Assembly: GCA_900314745.1 (NCBI GenBank)
Contig: OMWK01000005.1
Coordinates: 76,696 to 140,695 of the forward strand
Source of the DNA: an uncultured Eubacteriales bacterium
GTDB taxonomy: Bacteria; Bacillota; Clostridia; Saccharofermentanales; Saccharofermentanaceae
DNA length: 64,000 nt
Reading direction: 5' to 3'
Position numbers and translations under genes: made by a program. Below, piece after piece: positions 52,021-61,647 of the stretch (positions are counted from its first letter, which is position 1; each line of letters begins with the position of its first letter). The notes under the pieces are model-generated. The model saw only the letters and a list, made by a program, of their open reading frames with translations, was not told the origin of the DNA and did no database searches.

Positions 52021-53625
52021 ATGGGCAGACGTAGAATCAGCAGTACATGCACCCTCTCATCGGAAGACCTTAAGAACAAGCTCTATTCAGATTGCCGCGA
52101 GATATTAAAGAAGAACAGGTTTCAGGAGACAGATATTGCTCTCTACATAGCAAGGATCAACGATGCCGCCACAGTTTACAGGGACAGGTTCGGCGAAGAC
52201 AAGGTCATAAGCTATACCATAGTAAGACACTTCAAAAGGATAGACTGCACCTTGATCGCTGAAGGCGTGAAGGCAAGTCCTTTTGATGAGGAGAAGACAA
52301 TAAGCACAAGGCAGCAGACAGAGAAAGTCCTGCAGCCTCTTCTGGTCGATAAGATCGGTCAGATGACGCACGTCTACGTTCCCGGAAGAAACATCGTAAC
52401 CGTCACAAGTCCCGTAATCCGCCAAAGAAACATCATCAAGTCTCCGATGCTGTGGGCAGTCTTCCTCGGCATCATCTGCGGCTTCATATGCATGGGGCTT
52501 CCCGAAGCCATAAGGACCATAATACTTAACGGAGTCCTTAACCCCGTATTCAAGGTAGCAGTCGGTGTCGTCACGGGCATAATGGCACCCGTCATATTCT
52601 TCTCGCTTCTGACATCGATATCGGCACTTCAAAGCATCAGTGAACTTACGAACCTCGGGCTTAAGATCCTCGGAAGGTTCATAAGGATCACCGTCTGTGT
52701 AATTATCGCCGGTCTCGGGATAATGCTTCTGTTCTACCATAACTTCGGAATCTCGAGCCTCACCCTCGAAGCAATGGATCTCATGGATCTGATACTTGGA
52801 ATCATCCCCAGGGACATCATCTCACCTTTCCTTGCAGGCAACACCCCTCAGCTCGTCGTGATGGCCTTCGTATTCGGCGCAGCTTTGCTAATATCAGGCA
52901 AGAAAGTCAGCGGGCTTAAGGATACGCTCGGGCAGGTCAATTCCTGGGTCATGCAGACGATGAGGATCGTCATGACAATTGTTCCCGTCATCCCCTTCAT
53001 TAGCATCACGTCGGTCATCGCCAAGGGTGAAGGAACTTCTCTTCTTAACGGCTGGGAATTCATCGTGGCAAGCTACGGAATCGCCATCGTACTAGGTCTT
53101 CTTAAGATCATTATCGTATGCACAAAGCATAAGCTTAACGTAGCCTCAATTCTTAAGAAACTCTGGCCTTTGATATCGGAAGCTTTCAGCAGTGCCAACA
53201 ACACAACGATCCTAAGGAAAGAATATGAGATATCCGAGAGAGAGCTTCACATATCGCCTGAGTTCTCCGGATTCTGGATTCCTATGAGCCATGCGATGCT
53301 GAATCCCCGTCAGACCATAAGCATGCTGATACCGCCCATCCTCATTCTGAAATACATGGAAATGCCGATATCGACGTCATTTCTTATAATATTCATATTG
53401 CTGCTCATCGAACTCTCAATAGCAAATCCCGGAACCACGGGTGCGTGGACGATACTTCTCGCTTCGCTCGCTCTGCCTTCAGAGTACGTCGGCACATTCA
53501 TGCTTTACAGGCTCTTCACTGCGAACTTCAACGCCGCTTACGGTGCACTTGAGGCAGGACTCGAGCAGATAGATGCTGCGAGCGCCTTCGGTGCGGTTGA
53601 TCTTGATAAGCTGAGAAAGACTTAA
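52021..53625 (+). CDS. SLC1/DAACS-type symporter with N-terminal GHKL-like domain
   Basis: Residues about 138-515 are a dicarboxylate/amino acid:cation symporter: hydrophobic helices, the ANPGTTGAWTI segment near the second hairpin and several conserved Pro/Ser residues. It probably carries glutamate, aspartate or C4-dicarboxylates with Na+ or H+. The first 130 residues are cytosolic and soluble. Their order (helix, an N-box-like helix with Arg in place of Glu, RHFKRIDCTLIAEGVKASPFDEE, then MTHVYVPGRNIVTVTS) parallels the GHKL tails of the two MATE fusions, but the key ATP-binding residues are missing. GGAG lies seven bases before the ATG; a TATAAT lies at 51971-51976. Confidence 0.88.
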   Translation: MGRRRISSTCTLSSEDLKNKLYSDCREILKKNRFQETDIALYIARINDAATVYRDRFGEDKVISYTIVRHFKRIDCTLIAEGVKASPFDEEKTISTRQQTEKVLQPLLVDKIGQMTHVYVPGRNIVTVTSPVIRQRNIIKSPMLWAVFLGIICGFICMGLPEAIRTIILNGVLNPVFKVAVGVVTGIMAPVIFFSLLTSISALQSISELTNLGLKILGRFIRITVCVIIAGLGIMLLFYHNFGISSLTLEAMDLMDLILGIIPRDIISPFLAGNTPQLVVMAFVFGAALLISGKKVSGLKDTLGQVNSWVMQTMRIVMTIVPVIPFISITSVIAKGEGTSLLNGWEFIVASYGIAIVLGLLKIIIVCTKHKLNVASILKKLWPLISEAFSSANNTTILRKEYEISERELHISPEFSGFWIPMSHAMLNPRQTISMLIPPILILKYMEMPISTSFLIIFILLLIELSIANPGTTGAWTILLASLALPSEYVGTFMLYRLFTANFNAAYGALEAGLEQIDAASAFGAVDLDKLRKT

Positions 53626-56039
53626 CCCATTCTCTCGTTAAGAAGATTCTGTACTCTCTCTTCGATAACGGGGATAACCTGGTCCAAGGTCTTCTGTCCC
53701 GAGAAGAATGCATCCATCTCTTCCCTGATGATGGCGTTTATCGAACCGTCATTCGTATACCACCCCGTGAGTCCGTCTATCTGATCTGCGAACTGCTCGA
53801 CGGTGGATTCTTCCATGGGATCAGTATCATAACCCAACACCCTAAGCTGCTCTTCGGAATAGTATCTAAGAAGATCGTTAAGATAATCGTTCTGGTAATC
53901 AATAAGAGCCTGTCCCGCCTCCATGAAGGCGTTTCTGTTTAAGGGCAGGCCGTTCTCCATGCCGTAGTAAATCTGAATCTCGTCGCTCATGAGAATGGAG
54001 ACAAACTCGAGGCATCCTTCAACGGATCCTGCATTTGCAGATACAGCAACGGAATCCGAACCGTAGATTATGGGACCTCTTCCGTCGTATGAAGGAACGC
54101 CAAGAAGAACCCTGTTGGCAGAGACTATTCCCGCATAGTAATCGGTGATGCCGGATATGAACATCAGAGCCGCATTATCGGGATAGCTTATGGTATCTAT
54201 GTCCTCGAGTTCAAGTTCATCATTCACGTATTCATCAACATACATAGCGAGGAAGCGGAAAGCGTCGCAGTCGTAATTCACCTGATCCCCGTTAATTACG
54301 AGATCCTGCATGCAGTTAAGCGCAGTGGTAAAGAGGAAAAGCTTGCCTCCGGGTATTGGGTTGGTGCCGTTGCAGGGACCTTCAACAAAATCCCTGTACT
54401 GTTCAAATGTAAATCCCTGCTGTCCTTCTTCTGCATCTGATTCGTTTACGGCTATGCCCGCGACTGCAAACGAGAGCGGGAGCTGGTACAGAGCGCCGTC
54501 CGTCATAGCGGCATCAGTGACGCTTGTAAAATACGAATCCTGCGTAAGATTATGCTGTATGTATCCTCTAAGATCTATGAGGTAATCGTCATCGTTCAGC
54601 ATACCGAATGTCGCACCGTTGATGATGATGTCAGGCCCTTCTCCTGACATAAGGTCTATCGTCAGTCTGTCACCTAATTCGGATGCAGCCTGATCGATCG
54701 CGAGTTCATACTCATCGACACTCGTGAAATCGCCATCCGGATCATCATCCAGTCTGTAGGATTCATCATATACGAGGAAGTATTCTTCATTCGTCTCATT
54801 AAACTCACATACGGCACGGCAAAGCGAGTATGAGTAATCATCTATGACTGCAAGGGAGAGGATGGTCTTGCCTGCATTCGGGTTGGTATCCGCTTTGTTG
54901 AAGATGTAGATCATGGTTTCAGAATCTGTGCCATATTCCGCATTAACGGGAGTGACGGTACCTGTGAAGACAGACTCCTCATCAGTAACACTGATCGGGT
55001 CGAAGTCTCTTAATTCATAAAGATTCACATTGGAATCGGAATACAGGAACACCGGAATCAGCATGTGGTTAACAAAGTCTATCTTATAGACTCCGAGATT
55101 GTCGGTTATGACTGAGCCTAATCCCTCAACCATGCGGATCCTGTCAGTATCATAGGTGAACCAGTCCATCTCGCTCGTTACATCCGATATGACCATCATC
55201 TGAAGATTGATCTTATAGAAAAGCCTTCTGTTGAAGAACCCTGCGCATACAAGTATATTGCCGTCACCCATATCCACCACAGCGGAGATGTCATGTATGT
55301 TCGCTGTGGGGAACTCCTCTCTTAAGTCGAGTTCCGTCACGTTATCATCCCCGTCTATTATCTCCAGAACATAGGATGCGAAGACTCCGTCATTTATCCA
55401 GTACCTGATTATCGAATAATCCCCGATTTTAACAGTACCTTCATTTGTCGCGTCTTCGCTTCTCATCCTCTCGACAAAACCGAACTCGCTAATCTCATAA
55501 GGATCACTTATTGAATAGTCATCCGGATCAATCAAGCAGCGGTAGAGTCTGTGAGAACCTTCTATTAGATCATAAGATGCAAAATCGATCTTAAGGCCGT
55601 CATCCGTTCTATCCATCGACTTAATGACAGTATATTCATCCGGACTTATCCCCCGGAAGAAATCCGCCATATCAAGAGATGATATGCACTCTCCGCTTAT
55701 GTCATAGAAATCGAGTCTGTCCACGGAATAATCCATATAGTTATGAGTCTGAAGATCGAAGTCTTCGGGCAGATTCAGTATCCCGTTAAGATGATATAAA
55801 TAGCTGTCACCGATACGGGTGACGTAATCGTTATTCACATATTCAAAATCAGTACTGTCTATGCCGGGATCGATCTTTACGGATGTGATGTCATACCACG
55901 GATCCGATTCATGGATCACCGTCTCCTCCGCTTCCGTCCTGTAGCAGGAAGCCGCAGAGGAAACAAAAACTGCAGCCGTCAAAACGACAACTGCAGCCTT
56001 CATTGATCTTATGTGATTACTTCTATTAATGCCTACCAT
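53622..56039 (-). CDS. Solute-binding lipoprotein with large N-terminal domain
   Basis: An exported lipoprotein of about 805 residues. The signal peptide ends in a lipobox (SSAASC). Residues about 40-380 are all-beta in appearance and may form a beta-propeller-like sensor. Residues about 410-790 match ABC-type sugar-binding proteins of family 1 (GPDIIINGATFGMLNDDDYLIDL, GIVSANRVLLGVPSYDGRGPIIYGSDSVAVSANA). No ABC permease is adjacent, so it may work with a distant one or be a sensor. The ATG at 56039 overlaps the membrane protein upstream by seven bases; the RBS is weak. Its end overlaps the convergent symporter by four bases. Confidence 0.82.
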   Translation of the reverse strand: MVGINRSNHIRSMKAAVVVLTAAVFVSSAASCYRTEAEETVIHESDPWYDITSVKIDPGIDSTDFEYVNNDYVTRIGDSYLYHLNGILNLPEDFDLQTHNYMDYSVDRLDFYDISGECISSLDMADFFRGISPDEYTVIKSMDRTDDGLKIDFASYDLIEGSHRLYRCLIDPDDYSISDPYEISEFGFVERMRSEDATNEGTVKIGDYSIIRYWINDGVFASYVLEIIDGDDNVTELDLREEFPTANIHDISAVVDMGDGNILVCAGFFNRRLFYKINLQMMVISDVTSEMDWFTYDTDRIRMVEGLGSVITDNLGVYKIDFVNHMLIPVFLYSDSNVNLYELRDFDPISVTDEESVFTGTVTPVNAEYGTDSETMIYIFNKADTNPNAGKTILSLAVIDDYSYSLCRAVCEFNETNEEYFLVYDESYRLDDDPDGDFTSVDEYELAIDQAASELGDRLTIDLMSGEGPDIIINGATFGMLNDDDYLIDLRGYIQHNLTQDSYFTSVTDAAMTDGALYQLPLSFAVAGIAVNESDAEEGQQGFTFEQYRDFVEGPCNGTNPIPGGKLFLFTTALNCMQDLVINGDQVNYDCDAFRFLAMYVDEYVNDELELEDIDTISYPDNAALMFISGITDYYAGIVSANRVLLGVPSYDGRGPIIYGSDSVAVSANAGSVEGCLEFVSILMSDEIQIYYGMENGLPLNRNAFMEAGQALIDYQNDYLNDLLRYYSEEQLRVLGYDTDPMEESTVEQFADQIDGLTGWYTNDGSINAIIREEMDAFFSGQKTLDQVIPVIEERVQNLLNERMG

Positions 56040-58576
56040 TTCCACGAATCAAATATCCTGATCTTCTTATCCTCAAGTCCCGACTCGAGAGCCTTACGTC
56101 TTCTGTATTCATTGAAGGAAGCCGTTCCGATAAGTATGCCTCCCAGTACCAGAAGATATATCCACCAAAGCTTGCTCTCCCAATATGTAATTGCAAATAT
56201 TATACCAATCAGGCCTATGTTTGTGATAGCGAGTATGAACCAGCTCCTCGTTTTTGCTACGAACGAGTAAATGAACAGACCGCAGACTATCACTGATACC
56301 AGAGTCAGAGGCAGAAGATCTCCTTCAACAACGGCTTTTATGGCTTCAAGCTCAAGGCAGAATGCCACGGTGGAGAACCAGATCCATCTGGCAGCGGGAC
56401 CGGGATTGATAACAAAACGAACCGCAAACGCCCCCATGAGCACGAACAGAAGCCTTAACTCAAAGTCCATATTATCGATAAGCTTGACGTCCACTATGGC
56501 AAGACTTACAAAGAACAGTCCGACGGCAGCAGACAGTATGACGCGGATATTGGATTTAATCCTCTCCTCAACAGAATCTGCATGAGAGAATCTTCCTGCG
56601 AACGACAGGATGAAGAACGACAAAAGGAACGTAGTCATATAGAACTTTTCCATCGGAATGAAGCAAGCAATACCCGCAAGTATCGTAAGCCAGTCCAGGC
56701 GTCCCTTCCTTACGAAGTGCTCGCATACGAAGATACGGCCGAGGACGACGAATACCAGCATGAATATTATGCCTACCGTAAGTTCATCCGCATCACGCTT
56801 AAAAAGTTCAACTACAGTAACAAGCATAAACGAGGATGCCGGCAGAATACCGAAGTAGTTATCGGTATCAAAAAGCGTGATGACAAAGAATGCTATGTCT
56901 ATGACGATCAGCGCCCAGAACGCGGCCCCTGACTCATTTATGGATCTCATCTGAAGTATGTAGTTGCTGAGAAGAAGAAGTCCCAGCAGGGAAAACCTCG
57001 ATGCCCGCCACGGTCCTTTCGAGGAGGCGAGGCGCTTCCTGAGAAAAACGATAGCGCCATAGGCCGCGACAGTCAAAGCTGCAAACATAACGAGCCAATG
57101 GACCTGCTTATACATGCTGTAGGCGTGGATAATCGCGCTTACAAAAGCCGCCGCACATGAAGCGGCAGGAATGTGTATAAGCTTCAGCTTCATGGCAAGA
57201 AGCACCGACACGAGCGCCGCACAAAGGAAAACAGCGAAAGGCAGTATTCCTGTCATAAGGTCCTCGGCAAGCACCATCGAGAACGCAAAGAGAATATACA
57301 CATACACACTCTTCTCCCACTTGAACCTGCTCACGATGATGACAAACAGAGCACTTACTACGGGAAGTATCAGGGCAACATAGTGGAGCATCAAACTCTC
57401 CGGGCCGACACCATCATATACTATGTAAAGGATCAAGGGGATGACCACCGCGACGATTGCATTACTGCCGGGATTATCCTGCTTAACAAGCTTATAAACC
57501 GCGAACACTGCGATTGCGCCCAAAGCGCAGATCAAAGCATATATATCGGGATCTGTTACTACATTCCCGGTCCAAAGAAACAGAAGGGAATACGAGGGAA
57601 CTACTGCCGAGAAAAACTTTATGAATCCCCTCCTCCTGTTAAGAAGCAGAAGCGCGATCCAGTACATGACCTGAGATGTTACGGCTGCCGCCGTCATATT
57701 CGACCTGATATCCGCAGACATGAAGAACGCAATGACGGAAACATAGGCCGTGCATTCGGCAAATACCCCAAAATACTTAAGCTTAGGCGCCAGCGTATGT
57801 ATTACCGCTGATACTAACGAGGCGAAGCAAAGGCCAACGACGAATCCGTTGAAGCTGCCAAAAAGATCCATGCAGAGGAATATATCCATCCAGACGAATC
57901 CGATATAACTAATGGCAACCTGAAGCTTGGAACCGTAGATCTTATAGCCAACATAACCTGTAATGCCCAAAGACAATGCACAGCACGAGAGTATTAGGCT
58001 CGTCTCATGATTATCAAAGGCGAAAAAGCCAACGAATACCGCAAGAGGAGTTATGAGACTTCCGAGCATATAAAGAACGGAAGAAGTCTTATCGAGCTTG
58101 AGCTTGCGCCTGCAAAGGACGCTGAAGCCGTAAACGATGCCGACTATCAAAGCGAGCACAAGGCACTTGATCCCCGCGGGCATCGTCTGCCATGTGGCAG
58201 AGATGAATACCGCAGCCGCGATAACCATGAGAAGCACACCGACAGCGAACGATACACCGACTGCTCCGAGGCCTGTTTTACCGGGCTCCTTCTTAGGAAC
58301 AGCCGAATAAGACGGCAGAGGCTGACGCTGCACGACGGGAGCTTCAGCCCTCGAAGGTACCGGTACGGCTGCAGGTGCTGAACTTATGGAAGGAGCAGCC
58401 TGAGTCTTCCCCTCTTCGGACGTGTTCTGCGAAGCGAACTTTTTTTGAAGGTCCTCGTACATCTTCTTTGTATCGAGATACTTCCTTATGTATTTGTCCT
58501 TAGTGGAATTCGTAACTATAAGAGCTGCTGTCATCGCAGCGCCGTATAGAAACAGTATTATACAAAGAACTGACAT
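56033..58576 (-). CDS. Very large polytopic membrane protein (DUF2157/DUF2339-like)
   Basis: An 847-residue protein with about 20 or more transmembrane helices after a cytoplasmic N-terminal region. That region has one helix, then a charged coiled-coil-like stretch and a Pro/Ala/Ser-rich linker to about residue 110. Helix groups such as FVGFFAFDN and YMLGSLITPLA resemble bacterial DUF2157/DUF2339 proteins, whose function is unknown. TAGGAGG lies eight bases before the ATG. It is co-transcribed with the solute-binding lipoprotein from the promoter at 58622; the two may form an envelope sensing or binding system. Confidence 0.8.
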   Translation of the reverse strand: MSVLCIILFLYGAAMTAALIVTNSTKDKYIRKYLDTKKMYEDLQKKFASQNTSEEGKTQAAPSISSAPAAVPVPSRAEAPVVQRQPLPSYSAVPKKEPGKTGLGAVGVSFAVGVLLMVIAAAVFISATWQTMPAGIKCLVLALIVGIVYGFSVLCRRKLKLDKTSSVLYMLGSLITPLAVFVGFFAFDNHETSLILSCCALSLGITGYVGYKIYGSKLQVAISYIGFVWMDIFLCMDLFGSFNGFVVGLCFASLVSAVIHTLAPKLKYFGVFAECTAYVSVIAFFMSADIRSNMTAAAVTSQVMYWIALLLLNRRRGFIKFFSAVVPSYSLLFLWTGNVVTDPDIYALICALGAIAVFAVYKLVKQDNPGSNAIVAVVIPLILYIVYDGVGPESLMLHYVALILPVVSALFVIIVSRFKWEKSVYVYILFAFSMVLAEDLMTGILPFAVFLCAALVSVLLAMKLKLIHIPAASCAAAFVSAIIHAYSMYKQVHWLVMFAALTVAAYGAIVFLRKRLASSKGPWRASRFSLLGLLLLSNYILQMRSINESGAAFWALIVIDIAFFVITLFDTDNYFGILPASSFMLVTVVELFKRDADELTVGIIFMLVFVVLGRIFVCEHFVRKGRLDWLTILAGIACFIPMEKFYMTTFLLSFFILSFAGRFSHADSVEERIKSNIRVILSAAVGLFFVSLAIVDVKLIDNMDFELRLLFVLMGAFAVRFVINPGPAARWIWFSTVAFCLELEAIKAVVEGDLLPLTLVSVIVCGLFIYSFVAKTRSWFILAITNIGLIGIIFAITYWESKLWWIYLLVLGGILIGTASFNEYRRRKALESGLEDKKIRIFDSWKW

Positions 58577-58621
58577 ATCCGTTACCTCCTATCCAAAGGG
58601 TAAAAATATGTTGATAATTGG

Positions 58622-58649
58622 AGTATACCAAAATTGCTTTGATAGTCAA
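58622..58649 (-). promoter_or_regulatory. Promoter of the 58576-53622 operon
   Basis: On the minus strand TTGACT (58644-58649), 16 bases, TGGTATACT (extended -10, hexamer at 58622-58627). A strong sigma-A promoter with a leader of about 40 bases carrying TAGGAGG. Confidence 0.82.
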
Positions 58650-58680
58650 ACCATTTTGGAAGTTACCTGAATTTTGCCAC

Positions 58681-58712
58681 AAAAAAGGTCCTCCGCCTTA
58701 AGCGAAGGACCT
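58681..58712 (-). terminator. Rho-independent terminator after the lipoprotein gene
   Basis: On the minus strand AAGGTCCTTCGC pairs with GCGGAGGACC (one mismatch) around TTAAG, followed by TTTTTTGTGG. It ends the aspS-lepB-lepA-lipoprotein run. Confidence 0.88.
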
Positions 58713-58733
58713 TCATACGGTACTTGGTCAAGA

Positions 58734-59180
58734 TTACTCGAACAGCTGAACGTGAGTCAGCTCAACAACTCTCTGGTCATCGAGAATGAGGTATGTTCCG
58801 TCTGTTGCAACACCTGTTACAAGGCTTCCCTGTACGAGGTCGCCGCCTGATGTCTGAACATCATTGCCGGACCATGTGATGCAGTCCTCAATAACCTCAT
58901 AAGTCTTAGGCTCTGTGAACTCCTGATAGTTGCTCTCGTTGAGCGGTACGCCTGTGGGGAAAGCATCGGGAGCGGCCTGACCTGCTTCGGTTCCGTTCTG
59001 ACCTGCAATGATGGGAGCAAGAACCTCCTCAGTGATCTGAACGGGCTGTGACTCAGTCTGTGTAACCTGAGGAAGTGTGTTCTCGGGAAGTGCAGGAGCT
59101 GTCTCCTCTTCCTTACCGCCACAGCCTGCTGCAACAAGTGCGCCTGCAAGAATCATTGCTGCTATTACTCTTCTTCTCAT
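58734..59180 (-). CDS. Small lipoprotein, unknown function
   Basis: A 148-residue secreted lipoprotein. The signal peptide MRRRVIAAMILAGALVAAGC has a good AAGC lipobox; the mature part is acidic and Gln/Pro-rich for about 75 residues, then a compact beta-like region (TYLILDDQRVVELTHVQLFE). The start at 59180 is favoured by GAGGAG nine bases upstream; earlier in-frame ATGs overlap that site. It follows lepA by 26 bases. No family recognised. Confidence 0.82.
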   Translation of the reverse strand: MRRRVIAAMILAGALVAAGCGGKEEETAPALPENTLPQVTQTESQPVQITEEVLAPIIAGQNGTEAGQAAPDAFPTGVPLNESNYQEFTEPKTYEVIEDCITWSGNDVQTSGGDLVQGSLVTGVATDGTYLILDDQRVVELTHVQLFE

Positions 59181-59206
59181 TTCTTTCATCTCCTCTTTCA
59201 TTAAGT

Positions 59207-61015
59207 TTATTCTTCGTCTAACTTCAGTACACTCATAAATGCTTCCTGAGGAACCTCTACGGAACCTACCTGACGCATTCTCTTCTTACCTTCCTTCTGC
59301 TTCTCCAGAAGTTTCTTCTTACGGGAGATATCACCGCCGTAACACTTCGCGGTTACATCCTTACGGAAAGCCTTGATTGTCTCCCTGGCTATGATTTTAC
59401 CACCAATGCAGGCCTGAACGGGAATCTCGAACTGCTGCCTCGGGATATTCTCCTTGAGCTTCTCAGCCATTCTTCTTCCGCGCTCGTATGCCTTATCCTG
59501 ATGAACAATGAAGGACAGGGCATCAACGGGTTCACCGTTAAGCAGTATGTCGAGCTTAACAAGCTTGCTTACCTGGTATCCGTCCATCTCATAATCGAGA
59601 GAAGCATATCCCCTCGTTCTCGACTTCAGGGCATCGAAGAAATCGTAGATTATCTCGTTAAGAGGCATCTTGTATCTTAAAACAACTCTCTTGTCATCAA
59701 GATACTTCATGTCCACATATTCGCCGCGCCTGTTCTGGCAGAGTTCCATGATATTGCCGACATACTCCTTAGGCAGGATGATATCCGCGTTAACGATGGG
59801 CTCCTCCATGTAGTCGATTACCGAAGGATCCGGCATGTTAGTCGGGTTGTCGCAGTCAAGGCATGTACCGTCGGTCTTATAGACCTTGTAAACAACAGAA
59901 GGAGCCGTAGATATAAGGTCTAAGTTGAACTCCCTTTCGAGACGCTCCTCTATTACCTCGTAGTGCAAAAGTCCAAGGAAGCCGCATCTGAAGCCGAAGC
60001 CCAGCGCCGCCGAGGTCTCCGCCTGGAATGATAGTGCCGCGTCATTAAGCTGCAGCTTCTCGAGTGCATCTCTTAAGTCGCCGTAGCGCGCTCCGTCAAC
60101 GGGATAGATTCCGCAGAACACCATCTGCTGTATGCCCTTATAACCCGGCAACGGCTCACTCGCGGGATTTGCCGCGGAAGTGATCGTGTCTCCCGGTGCG
60201 GTATCGGATACCGACTTGATCGAAGCACAGATATAACCTACCTCACCTGCGAGAAGCTCCTTCGCGGGAACGTACTGTCCCGGGTGGAAGTAGCCGAGCT
60301 CGGTAATGACGAACTCCTTGCCCGTGTGCATCATGCGTATCGCCTCACCTGTCTTAATGGAACCCGCACGCACACGAACGCTCGCGATAACGCCCTTGTA
60401 GGGGTCGTACTTCGAGTCTACTACGAGAGCTCGAAAAGGCTCATCCTCGGGGTCCTTGGGAGCCGGAAGATAATTAACAATTCCTTCGAGAACGTCATCG
60501 ATGCCGATGTCATTCTTAGCAGAGATACAAGGTGCATATGAAGCATCAAGTCCGATATCATCCTCTATCTCCTGTCTGACCTCCTCAGGCCTTGCTGCAG
60601 GCAGATCGATCTTATTGATAACGGGAAGTATCTCGAGGTCTGAATCAACTGCGAGATATGCGTTAGCCATGGTCTGCGCCTCAACGCCCTGAGATGCGTC
60701 GACGATGAGTATCGCACCGTCGCATGCCGCAAGGCTTCTGCTGACCTCATAGTTGAAGTCGACGTGACCGGGAGTATCGATGAGGTTAAGCGTATAAGTA
60801 TTGCCGTCCCTGGCCGTATACTGCATTCTCGTAGCCTGTGACTTGATGGTGATGCCGCGCTCACGCTCGATATCCATGTTGTCCAGGATCTGACTCATCA
60901 TGTCTCTCTTCTCGACTACGCCCGTATGCTCAATGATACGGTCGGCAAGAGTCGACTTGCCGTGGTCAATGTGAGCGATTATGCAGAAGTTTCTTATGTA
61001 TTTCTGTCTGTCCAT
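59207..61015 (-). CDS. lepA: Elongation factor 4 (LepA)
   Basis: Ribosomal GTPase implicated in initiation and back-translocation. The 602-residue protein has G1 [10 protein letters not shown]3 DTPGHVDF, G4 NKIDLP, the EF-G-like domains and the LepA-specific C-terminal domain with [14 protein letters not shown]. Full length. It starts six bases after lepB without a clear Shine-Dalgarno, consistent with translational coupling. Confidence 0.97.
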   Translation of the reverse strand: MDRQKYIRNFCIIAHIDHGKSTLADRIIEHTGVVEKRDMMSQILDNMDIERERGITIKSQATRMQYTARDGNTYTLNLIDTPGHVDFNYEVSRSLAACDGAILIVDASQGVEAQTMANAYLAVDSDLEILPVINKIDLPAARPEEVRQEIEDDIGLDASYAPCISAKNDIGIDDVLEGIVNYLPAPKDPEDEPFRALVVDSKYDPYKGVIASVRVRAGSIKTGEAIRMMHTGKEFVITELGYFHPGQYVPAKELLAGEVGYICASIKSVSDTAPGDTITSAANPASEPLPGYKGIQQMVFCGIYPVDGARYGDLRDALEKLQLNDAALSFQAETSAALGFGFRCGFLGLLHYEVIEERLEREFNLDLISTAPSVVYKVYKTDGTCLDCDNPTNMPDPSVIDYMEEPIVNADIILPKEYVGNIMELCQNRRGEYVDMKYLDDKRVVLRYKMPLNEIIYDFFDALKSRTRGYASLDYEMDGYQVSKLVKLDILLNGEPVDALSFIVHQDKAYERGRRMAEKLKENIPRQQFEIPVQACIGGKIIARETIKAFRKDVTAKCYGGDISRKKKLLEKQKEGKKRMRQVGSVEVPQEAFMSVLKLDEE

Positions 61016-61021
61016 ATGGTA

Positions 61022-61642
61022 TTAGATAAACTTGAATTCGTTGAACGGATAGATGATCACGAAGGCTACGCCTCTGATCCTGTCAGCACTGAAAGGTCCG
61101 AGGTTACGGCTGTCGTTGCTTACCGGTCTGTTATCGCCAAGGCAGTAGTACTCGTCCTCACCCAAAGTAATCTCGTCATAGCCTCTCTCCATGCCTGAAC
61201 TCATAACCGTGGTTACCACACTTACGTCAAGGTAGGGCTCTTCAAGCATATAGAAATCAGCGGCGCCGGGCTCCCTTATGTAAACATGTCCGTCAGCGAT
61301 CCTTACGGTCTCGCCCGGAAGGCCTACGATTCTCTTAATGAGATATTCCTCGTGGTTGTATCCGACCATGTTCTCACCGTCGAGGATAACGATGTCTCCC
61401 CTGTCATAGTTATCGAAGTAAGTGGATACCTTATCCGTCATTACAACATAACCGCTTCTTAAGTTAGGAAGCATCGAGTCGCCGGATACGTTATCTCTCT
61501 GGACTACGAATACGACCATCAGCACACCGACCAGAACTCCGATCGCAATCGCGATGAGCCAGTCGAGAATTGATGCAATGATCACATTCTTCTTATCTTC
61601 GGGCTTTACTTCAGTAATCTCGTCCTTACCGTGTTTCTTCAT
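61022..61642 (-). CDS. lepB: Signal peptidase I
   Basis: Membrane serine protease that removes Sec and Tat signal peptides. The 206-residue protein has one N-terminal transmembrane helix (about 21-47), catalytic Ser56 in SGDSMLPN, the general-base Lys103 in LIKRIVGLPGE and the GDNRPVSNDSRNLG box. The short, single-helix Gram-positive (SipS-like) form. Located between aspS and lepA; in many Firmicutes lepB and lepA are neighbours. Confidence 0.96.
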   Translation of the reverse strand: MKKHGKDEITEVKPEDKKNVIIASILDWLIAIAIGVLVGVLMVVFVVQRDNVSGDSMLPNLRSGYVVMTDKVSTYFDNYDRGDIVILDGENMVGYNHEEYLIKRIVGLPGETVRIADGHVYIREPGAADFYMLEEPYLDVSVVTTVMSSGMERGYDEITLGEDEYYCLGDNRPVSNDSRNLGPFSADRIRGVAFVIIYPFNEFKFI

Positions 61643-61647
61643 AATCC

